A DNA stretch of 20,099 nt from a virus, in the IMG/VR virus record IMGVR_UViG_3300022934_000261, positions 1-20,099 of that record. One strand, written 5' to 3'. Below are positions 1 to 4,650 of this stretch, one piece after another. Both the position numbers and the translations under genes were made by a program. Position 1 is the first letter of the stretch, and every line of letters begins with the position of its first letter. The notes below the pieces were generated by a model. The model saw nothing but the letters and a program-made list of their open reading frames with translations, was not told the origin of the DNA and searched no databases.

Positions 1-797
1 GGTATTATGCGCACCCGAAACTCCGTCTTGGTCTCTTGAAGGGCCCCGCGATATCCTGTGCGGCGAACCTCAACGCTACCAGATTTTGTGTCCACGCTGT
101 CCCAAAGCAAACCCTGCAATTCGTTTGCTGCAAGCCCTGTGAGGGCCGCAAAGCTGAAAAGGGCCCTACTATAGGTTGGCATATCCAAAGCCAGTATGCG
201 GCGAACCTCGTCAGCCGTATAGCCGTCCCGGTTGCCCACCCCGCCTTTGATGTTGCGGCGGCTTTCCCTTGCGCATGGATTGGAGAACACGATGCCTTTG
301 TCGATGGCATATTTGAAAACCATGTTCAGCGAGTGGAGGATGCTGCGCTGAGTCTTGGGCGCATAATTGTCAAGCATCAGCTTGTCTATGAACATATTGA
401 TGTCACCGACCGTAATCTTGTGGATTTGGTGGTTGCCAAGCTCCGGCAATATATGGAGCTTTAGGTGACGCACATCGTTCTGGTGGCTTTGAGGGCGGAT
501 GCCCTGCGCCTTACCGACAAACCGTTCACGATATCTCAAAGCATCCATTGCCACCGAATTGAGGCTGGCCTTGTTTGCGTTTTGGATGCCAGCCGCAAGC
601 TCGTCCCGCAGTTGCATCCAGCGCTTGTGCCAAGCCTCTGGCGTGGGATCGCAGAGGACACGTTTGCGTTTGCCCGCAAGATCTAAGTACCAAATGATAC
701 CTCGCACCTCATCCTTGTTGCGCTTTTTGGTGATCGTTTTGAAAGCACCCTCTTTGTCGAGGGTGATCTCCACATCATTAACCTTGATGGTTTCCAT
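1..797 (-). CDS. int: Tyrosine-recombinase integrase, 3' end outside window
   Basis: The first 265 residues are visible, and the frame is still open at base 1. Residues about 1-75 form a small N-terminal domain, as expected for an arm-binding domain. Residues about 78-185 look like the helical core-binding domain. The catalytic domain begins near residue 195 with a typical GYTADEVRRIL helix. Box I is recognisable as ALTGLAANELQGLLWDSVD, but the position normally held by the first catalytic Arg is Ala (residue 223, bases 129-131). A beta-hairpin motif ETKTEFRVR near the edge could supply the active-site Lys. The HxxR and Tyr boxes would lie beyond the window. The ATG at 797 overlaps the upstream stop codon by one base (TAATG), so translation is probably coupled. 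The gene is third in a leftward operon that starts beside attP, and its substrate is presumably the tRNA-fMet core at 1659-1710. The family call is firm; activity is unknown. Confidence 0.9.
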   Translation of the reverse strand, partial: METIKVNDVEITLDKEGAFKTITKKRNKDEVRGIIWYLDLAGKRKRVLCDPTPEAWHKRWMQLRDELAAGIQNANKASLNSVAMDALRYRERFVGKAQGIRPQSHQNDVRHLKLHILPELGNHQIHKITVGDINMFIDKLMLDNYAPKTQRSILHSLNMVFKYAIDKGIVFSNPCARESRRNIKGGVGNRDGYTADEVRRILALDMPTYSRALFSFAALTGLAANELQGLLWDSVDTKSGSVEVRRTGYRGALQETKTEFRVRII

Positions 798-1129
798 TAT
801 TTGGCCTCCCGATAACGCTGGGTGACCGTTTCCATATTGATCGGAACCGCCACGATCCAATCCCACTCCCAATGCTCTTTGTCATCACCCTCGATGCTCC
901 AGCAATGTTCGTCATGCAAATATGTGGTCAGCGGTTCGATCTCCGCAAAGGCCTTATAAGCCATCAGCCCCTCTAGGCGGTTGTCGAAATACATGAACGT
1001 CCACTCTTCTGGGTGGTCGGTCTGATCCATCAGGTGCTTGCCATTCAACACGAAAGCATCTGTCTCAAACCCTCTGCAAATCGTGTTTGCTAAATCGTAG
1101 CCGTCTTGGGCTGTAAAATTGATCATCAT
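797..1129 (-). CDS. Hypothetical protein, 110 aa, in the integrase operon
   Basis: I do not recognise this family. The product is small and soluble-looking, with no signal peptide or membrane segment. It is acidic and aromatic-rich, with a Trp/Glu/His cluster around HEWEWDW-like residues near positions 83-90. The start ATG overlaps the stop of the upstream gene (ATGA), and its own stop overlaps the integrase start (TAATG). The three genes therefore form a tight co-translated set. Its place directly before int suggests an integration accessory or regulatory role, but nothing in the sequence shows a DNA-binding helix-turn-helix. There are two ATG codons in tandem, and either could be used. Confidence 0.7.
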   Translation of the reverse strand: MMINFTAQDGYDLANTICRGFETDAFVLNGKHLMDQTDHPEEWTFMYFDNRLEGLMAYKAFAEIEPLTTYLHDEHCWSIEGDDKEHWEWDWIVAVPINMETVTQRYREAK

Positions 1130-1458
1130 GACTGCGCCTCTTTTCTAGGTTTTTTCGATGCAATATTTCTGTGCATTTCTTGCAACTCTAAAATCCACTC
1201 AAAGTCCCCAGTCCAATATTTGTTGGCCTCAAAAATGGGGCGGAACTCCTCGCCAACATCCAAATAGCTATTTGGGATTTTATCCCAATCAGTGTTGGTG
1301 TCTCTTAGGCTCCCCATTGTGATGCGGTTTTTAAGACGAATATAAACGTCTTGCATCGCATCAAATGCGGCTTGCTGTTCTTCTGGCTTAAGATAGACCC
1401 GCTTGTTTAATTTTTCAGCGAGCCTTCTTGATTTCACTAATGGGCTTAATTTTCTCAT
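1126..1458 (-). CDS. Hypothetical protein, 110 aa, first gene of the integrase operon
   Basis: The family is not recognised. The frame stays open from a GTG at 1479, but the ATG at 1458 is preferred because AGGGAG lies six bases upstream (1465-1470), the best ribosome binding site in this region. The N-terminus is basic (MRKLSPLVKSRRLAEKLNKR), followed by a mixed helical stretch and a Trp-containing C-terminal half, and the last residues are Lys/Arg rich. A basic small protein as first gene of an int operon could be an excisionase or recombination directionality factor, but no winged-helix or MerR-like pattern can be pointed out, so this is only a positional guess. Its stop overlaps the next start by four bases. 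Confidence 0.65.
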   Translation of the reverse strand: MRKLSPLVKSRRLAEKLNKRVYLKPEEQQAAFDAMQDVYIRLKNRITMGSLRDTNTDWDKIPNSYLDVGEEFRPIFEANKYWTGDFEWILELQEMHRNIASKKPRKEAQS

Positions 1459-1492
1459 TTTGATCTCCCTTCTGATCACTCTTTATATGACC

Positions 1493-1538
1493 AGTATGCT
1501 CATAATTTACTTATATGCAACCATAATATGCGCATATT
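1493..1538 (-). promoter_or_regulatory. AT-rich candidate promoter/operator of the integrase operon
   Basis: The stretch upstream of the first integrase-operon gene is much richer in A and T than the flanking DNA. It contains a perfect 14-bp palindrome AATATGCGCATATT at 1525-1538. A weak minus-strand promoter candidate has TTGCAT at 1515-1520, a 16-bp spacer and CATACT at 1493-1498 (four of six matches to TATAAT). Several CATAT elements recur nearby. The palindrome lies just upstream of the -35-like hexamer, where an operator could sit. The promoter call is tentative. Confidence 0.35.
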
Positions 1539-1543
1539 GTTGG

Positions 1544-1555
1544 ATGAGCCTGACG
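1544..1555 (+). repeat. Copy of the att core half, ATGAGCCTGACG, left arm
   Basis: This is a perfect 12-bp copy of the anticodon-side part of the core (1699-1710), in the same orientation, three bases before the left pair of TGGCGACA sites. It may be an extra core-type integrase site or a remnant of an earlier rearrangement at this locus. Confidence 0.75.
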
Positions 1556-1558
1556 GTA

Positions 1559-1577
1559 TGGCGACAGAATGGCGACA
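1559..1577 (+). repeat. Left pair of TGGCGACA arm-type repeats
   Basis: Two perfect TGGCGACA copies start 11 bp apart, at 1559 and 1570, so they face about the same side of the helix. The same spacing is seen in the right pair. They are probably binding sites for the integrase N-terminal domain; the identity of the binder is inferred. Confidence 0.75.
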
Positions 1578-1597
1578 CAAAGGAGGGTGCCAAACAC

Positions 1598-1630
1598 AAA
1601 AAAAGGCCGCAACTCCGAAGAGTTGCGACC
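1598..1630 (-). terminator. Intrinsic terminator with TTCG loop between att core and integrase operon
   Basis: Read on the minus strand, an 11-bp stem (bases 1620-1630 with 1605-1615, one G-U pair) closes a TTCG tetraloop and is followed by seven T. It lies 28 bp after the CCA end of the tRNA half. It would end a tRNA-fMet transcript rebuilt by integration and keep it out of the integrase operon. In the free phage it would also stop late transcripts, for which no other terminator is visible after the holin gene. Confidence 0.92.
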
Positions 1631-1657
1631 TGGTAAATATCTGATTTGTTTAACTAT

Positions 1658-1710
<53 letters not shown>

Positions 1711-1742
1711 AAACTGGCGGTTTTCTGCGGGTCGACTCGACG

Positions 1743-1761
1743 TGGCGACAAGGTGGCGACA
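1743..1761 (+). repeat. Right pair of TGGCGACA arm-type repeats
   Basis: Two perfect copies start at 1743 and 1754 with the same 11-bp spacing and the same orientation as the left pair. They lie on the late-gene side of the core. Confidence 0.75.
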
Positions 1762-1768
1762 GATGCCC

Positions 1769-1780
1769 ATGAGCCTGACG
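1769..1780 (+). repeat. Copy of the att core half, ATGAGCCTGACG, right arm
   Basis: This is the third perfect copy of the 12-mer, placed just after the right TGGCGACA pair. The left copy precedes its pair, so each pair has a core-half copy on its outer side. Confidence 0.75.
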
Positions 1781-1794
1781 AGTGAGCGAAACTG

Positions 1795-1802
1795 TGGCGA
1801 CA
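1795..1802 (+). repeat. Distal single TGGCGACA arm-type repeat
   Basis: A fifth perfect copy starts 41 bp from the start of the preceding one and 16 bp short of the holin stop codon. It makes the two arms unequal, three sites against two, as in several lambda-like attP sites. Confidence 0.65.
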
Positions 1803-1818
1803 ATTGCCCTCCGAGTCG

Positions 1819-2157
1819 CTATTTGCGCCGAAACTTGTCGAGTCCTTTCAAACCCAGCCCGGCTAAAATTGTGACGTACAAGATATTCTGGTACCAATCC
1901 GGCAGGGTGGCTATGACGTCAAAGCCTCGCCTTGCAAGGTCAGGATCTATCCAAGCGAGTACACAGGGGGCCAATACAACCACCGTTATAATTTCATCTT
2001 TCCACGATCCCTTCGTGGACTCAGCCATGATCAGTTCCCACTTTGAGTCGTGCTGGGCGGCAGTCTTCATGATTTCGCTTTTGGCTTTCTCCTTTTCGAC
2101 CTTGCCCTCCAGAAAGGTCTGGGCAAGGCTCCCGACAACACCAAGAAGCTGGATCAT
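1819..2157 (-). CDS. Holin, three-TM gene-transfer-agent type
   Basis: This 112-residue protein resembles the Holin_3TM family described for release of alphaproteobacterial gene transfer agents. An amphipathic N-terminal half contains a charged helix (about residues 18-32). It is followed by SWKDEI, a hydrophobic segment at about 56-70, the family-like LPDWYQ at 85-90 and a second hydrophobic segment at about 89-106, with a basic tail. Only two segments are strongly hydrophobic; the N-terminal stretch MIQLLGVVGSLAQ may be the third. The frame is open from a TTG at 2181, but the ATG at 2157 overlaps the preceding stop (ATGA) and is preferred. Its role would be to form the membrane lesion for the endolysin encoded two genes earlier. 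It is the last late gene before attP. Confidence 0.8.
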   Translation of the reverse strand: MIQLLGVVGSLAQTFLEGKVEKEKAKSEIMKTAAQHDSKWELIMAESTKGSWKDEIITVVVLAPCVLAWIDPDLARRGFDVIATLPDWYQNILYVTILAGLGLKGLDKFRRK

Positions 2158-2366
2158 TGCGGTTTCTCGCTTTGAAGCCAAACAGCCAGCGATCCGGTCA
2201 TGGCACCAGTGACAACGCTAATCAGGCTGGCTTGCTGCGTTGATAAGTCCGGCATCGCAAGGGCCCACTCAATGCAGCGAATGTAAACCAGAGTCATGGT
2301 CACCATCATAAATCGCGGCAAGATGCGAAGCTCAAGCATCTTGCGGGCTACGCTCTCTATACTCAT
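2154..2366 (-). CDS. Small two-TM membrane protein, candidate holin or antiholin
   Basis: The product has 70 residues, with hydrophobic segments at about 15-36 and 46-64 separated by a short polar turn (MPDLSTQQ), and a polar C-terminus. This size and topology suit a class II holin. The chosen ATG overlaps the endolysin stop by four bases and has GGAG upstream. A longer in-frame start at 2432 would add a non-hydrophobic extension inside the endolysin gene and is less likely. With the GTA-type holin immediately downstream, it may be a second holin or a timing partner. The family name is not known to me, and the function rests on topology and neighbours. Confidence 0.65.
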   Translation of the reverse strand: MSIESVARKMLELRILPRFMMVTMTLVYIRCIEWALAMPDLSTQQASLISVVTGAMTGSLAVWLQSEKPQ

Positions 2367-2785
2367 TTCCACACTCCTGTCCGCATCATTTGAGAAAGCT
2401 CGTTTGCACGATGCCCGACCTGTGTCGCCCATCTTGAATTGAGCATTTCATTCGCCGCCAGATTGTAGTCACCTACCAAAAGAGCCGCCTGCATATTTTG
2501 AAACTTGTCGAAGTTGGGCTTACCCAAATTAAAAAGCATTGAAATGATGACCGCCTTACGCGCCTCATCCATTTTTGCATAGAAGGGATAGGTGACCGCT
2601 TCGTTTTCGCATCGCTGCACATCGTTGGCTAGGAGGTAGTCTATCTCGTCATCAGATAAGCCCCCGCCCAGCCGTTCATCGATCAGGCGACCGCAGCCGA
2701 TAGTCCAATATGACCGGGTGTCCTGATAAGCGTGTTTTACAACGCCCTCATGCAATTTTATCAGTTCTATCAGTTTGCTCATCAT
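2363..2785 (-). CDS. Endolysin, GH24 (T4-type) lysozyme
   Basis: This 140-residue muramidase would cut the peptidoglycan glycan chain at lysis. With the ATG at 2785, the catalytic triad pattern E-8-D-5-T is exact: Glu13 in LHEG, Asp22 in YQDT and Thr28 in WTIGCGR. The conserved GxxxGR-like glycine turn follows directly. The later helices, including the AVISMLFNLG segment typical of this family, are present, and the length is close to small GH24 endolysins. There is no signal peptide or signal-anchor, so export should depend on a holin. AAGGA lies five bases before the ATG. A second ATG at 2782 or a TTG at 2788 is possible. The gene starts inside the end of the upstream 80-aa gene. Confidence 0.92.
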   Translation of the reverse strand: MMSKLIELIKLHEGVVKHAYQDTRSYWTIGCGRLIDERLGGGLSDDEIDYLLANDVQRCENEAVTYPFYAKMDEARKAVIISMLFNLGKPNFDKFQNMQAALLVGDYNLAANEMLNSRWATQVGHRANELSQMMRTGVWK

Positions 2786-2990
2786 CAAAATCCTTTTGGA
2801 TAAGTTTACTGGCTGTGACGCCCAGCTTATAGAGCGCGGATGTCATCGGATTGTCACTGGCCTTGTATCCCCTGCCTGTGAGAAAAACCTCGACAGGTTC
2901 ATTCGTTTGCGGGTGATAGCTGACCGTTACAACCATGCCCTCGCCAATCTCTTCAGATATGCATGGTCTCCGATTTGGTAGTGCGCTCAT
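2748..2990 (-). CDS. Conserved-looking small protein, 80 aa, in the lysis cassette
   Basis: The middle of this protein (about residues 18-63) has alternating strands and a turn, MVVTVSYHPQTNEPVEVFL then GRGYKASDNP. After this comes a helix YKLGVTASKLI. That order recalls small TSCPD-like proteins found in alphaproteobacteria and their phages, but I cannot confirm the match. There are no membrane segments. GGAG lies six bases before the ATG (GGAGATTTTGAATG), which supports the start. The start lies within the end of the upstream putative nuclease gene, and its own end overlaps the endolysin start; both overlaps are 38 bp. The function is unknown. Confidence 0.6.
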   Translation of the reverse strand: MSALPNRRPCISEEIGEGMVVTVSYHPQTNEPVEVFLTGRGYKASDNPMTSALYKLGVTASKLIQKDFDDEQTDRTDKIA

Positions 2991-3378
2991 TCAAAATCTC
3001 CATTGTCTCTTGAAGGGTTCTCGACTCCAGTTTGGGGTCATCAAAAAAGTCGCCGTTACGCGACATCGTCGTTTGATTTAAGTTTTCGATGGGAATGAAA
3101 AATACTCTGCGGTGGGGAATACTCACGCAGGCTACAAAGTCGTAGTCAGCAATCGTGGGTAAACGTTTGTTGCCTCCCATGCCGAAGTGCCATTGCATCC
3201 GGTTAGGGCGGTCGGTGTGATATGATGAAGCCTTCGCCTGACAGCGCCACATCTTCTGGCCTCTGGTGGCGATGATGTCAAAGCCAGCTTGTTGGCAGAT
3301 GACCGTTTGATATTGGTGCATTTCAAGCACCGCAGCAGCGATATACTCACCGATGCGACCAACAACGATGGCGCTCAT
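2953..3378 (-). CDS. Putative PD-(D/E)XK-fold nuclease, 141 aa
   Basis: The order of motifs matches small PD-(D/E)XK-like enzymes. An N-terminal helix GRIGEYIAAAVLEM contains Glu11. A strand then carries Asp34 (GFDIIA), and a strand carries RCQAK with Gln47 and Lys49, the Q-x-K variant of the E-x-K motif. The strand YDFVACVS and a second strand RVFFIPIENL complete a compact alpha/beta core, and a charged helical tail follows. The closest general resemblance is to PDDEXK_5-type endonucleases. The frame is open from 3501, but the ATG at 3378 follows the upstream stop by one base and gives a product starting exactly at the domain. Its place among lysis genes does not explain it. Host DNA breakdown, packaging or exclusion of other phages are all possible, and none is shown. 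Confidence 0.65.
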   Translation of the reverse strand: MSAIVVGRIGEYIAAAVLEMHQYQTVICQQAGFDIIATRGQKMWRCQAKASSYHTDRPNRMQWHFGMGGNKRLPTIADYDFVACVSIPHRRVFFIPIENLNQTTMSRNGDFFDDPKLESRTLQETMEILNERTTKSETMHI

Positions 3379-3379
3379 G

Positions 3380-3595
3380 TTATCTGGGCAGGAAACCCAC
3401 CACCATTGCGATCTTTGCGCCAATAGCACCAACAAGGCCCGCGAAGCCTGCAACCAGCATGAGGGTCTTCCAGCCGCCCTTTGCTTGCAATGCAAGCTCA
3501 TGCAACTGCTTTAGGGTTTCCCTCGTCTCAGACATCTCGCGCTCAAGTGTGCGCAAGCGGCTGGACATTTCACCAAGTTCTCTCTCAACGCTCAT
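3380..3595 (-). CDS. Coiled-coil/TM small protein, possible XhlA-like lysis accessory
   Basis: The product has 71 residues. Positions 2-37 are highly charged with Leu/Met at heptad-like spacing (LGEMSSRLRTLEREM). Positions 44-68 are one hydrophobic, Gly-rich segment, and the last residue is Arg. This is a C-tail-anchored, cytoplasmic coiled-coil topology. Phage XhlA-like lysis-associated proteins have a similar size and layout, as do some i-spanin-like proteins, but no diagnostic motif separates these. The ATG follows the upstream stop by two bases. A lysis role is inferred from topology and from the endolysin and holins downstream. Confidence 0.6.
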   Translation of the reverse strand: MSVERELGEMSSRLRTLEREMSETRETLKQLHELALQAKGGWKTLMLVAGFAGLVGAIGAKIAMVVGFLPR

Positions 3596-3597
3596 GC

Positions 3598-4092
3598 TTA
3601 ATATCTCACTGCTAATGCAAACATGAAAACAATCAGTCCGACTCCGATGGCAACCGCAAGGGCGATGAATAACGCCGTCTTGATCGCCTGCTCAATCTCG
3701 TGCTGTTTTCGTTGCGCTTCAATTTTCGCTTTGCGTTGCGCCTCTTTAGCCTCACGCAGTTTCTGATTATGATGGTCAAGTATTTCCTGCCATGTTGACT
3801 TTTGACTCGCTGGCTTGGGCCAACGCATATTGATCATTGTGGCGATCTGTTGCATTTCCTCTTGTAGCCGCTTTGACTCAAGCACGACGTCAATGCTGGA
3901 TCGAATGTTTATGTCACCGACGCCGGCTTGTTTATTGCGCTCATCGTTGAGTTTTTTTTGGGCTGAAAAAAGCGTGGCAATCTGGTCGCCTATTTCAGCG
4001 ACAGACTGCACATCGTTAATGCGAGATTTTATGAAGCCAATGGCGTTTGACGCCGCAGTCACTGCGGCGATGGCGGTGGTGATTGGCTCCAT
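3598..4092 (-). CDS. Hypothetical protein with central coiled coil and C-terminal membrane anchor
   Basis: This 164-residue protein has an Ala/Ile-rich amphipathic N-terminus (MEPITTAIAAVTAASNAI). A polar middle follows, then a long basic helix at about 107-138 (repeated KxxxAQRK-type residues) and a strongly hydrophobic segment at about 140-161. The last three residues are VRY. Similar proteins occur between tail-fibre and lysis genes in marine phages, with no agreed function. It may be a virion-associated membrane protein or part of the lysis set. No clear Shine-Dalgarno sequence precedes the ATG, which lies five bases after the upstream stop. Confidence 0.6.
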   Translation of the reverse strand: MEPITTAIAAVTAASNAIGFIKSRINDVQSVAEIGDQIATLFSAQKKLNDERNKQAGVGDINIRSSIDVVLESKRLQEEMQQIATMINMRWPKPASQKSTWQEILDHHNQKLREAKEAQRKAKIEAQRKQHEIEQAIKTALFIALAVAIGVGLIVFMFALAVRY

Positions 4093-4097
4093 AAGTT

Positions 4098-4640
4098 TTA
4101 AGCATCAGGCCAGTCGTTTATAGGTGCGTTGCCAGATGGCTCGCCATCGACCACAGGCACGTCATACAGCGCCATAAACGCCGCGTGGGTAGTGGCACCG
4201 CTGATGGCGGCTTCGATGTCGTTAGACGCCTTTCTGACGGCGGCGCGATAGGCCAACGTGTCAGCATCAATGTCAGTGCCGTTTTCGGCAGAGCGCACGA
4301 CCATCCAATCGGTCGGTGCCAGCAAGCCAGCCGCAGTTTCCTTGACCTGCGCGATTGCGTTGCTCTTCAAGCCCTTTGTGACAACTTGGTTTCCATCAAT
4401 GTCGAGCATCGCTGTGCCGTCCTCGTTGGTTTCGTTGACGTCTTCCAGAGCGCGTTCAATACCAGCCGCCCAATAAAAACGATCATCGAAACTTGCAACT
4501 ACAGGGTCAGCCTCATAGACCAGACCGATTTCGGTTTTTTTCTCGTCGCTCAAAAGCATCCAGTTAGCAGGATGATGCCCTGCTTCTGATGACCACGCCC
4601 GACCAGCGCGGATGACTTTACCATTATATTTGTATGCCAT
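4098..4640 (-). CDS. Tail-fibre assembly-like protein
   Basis: The product has 180 residues. The C-terminal half carries the LLAPTDWMVVRSAE pattern followed by a helix TLAYRAAVRKASNDIEAAI. This resembles the L-TDW ... YR-LR arrangement of phage tail-fibre assembly chaperones (Caudo_TAP/DUF4376-type). The N-terminus is a short beta-rich part (MAYKYNGKVIRAGRAW). It lies directly after the large fibre gene, where fibre chaperones usually are, with AGGAG before its ATG. It may assist trimerisation of the fibre or be a minor fibre component; the first is more likely. Confidence 0.7.
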   Translation of the reverse strand: MAYKYNGKVIRAGRAWSSEAGHHPANWMLLSDEKKTEIGLVYEADPVVASFDDRFYWAAGIERALEDVNETNEDGTAMLDIDGNQVVTKGLKSNAIAQVKETAAGLLAPTDWMVVRSAENGTDIDADTLAYRAAVRKASNDIEAAISGATTHAAFMALYDVPVVDGEPSGNAPINDWPDA

Positions 4641-4650
4641 TGGTTATCTC

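Noticed and set aside
36-464. Plus-strand open frame of 142 codons, and a minus-strand frame at 5-310
   Set aside because: Both overlap the integrase, whose frame gives a clear recombinase sequence across the whole stretch. The others have no family-like features.
3379-3501. Longer N-terminus of the nuclease-like protein starting at 3501
   Set aside because: The extra 41 residues lie within the upstream coiled-coil gene and look like out-of-frame sequence. The domain begins at the ATG at 3378.
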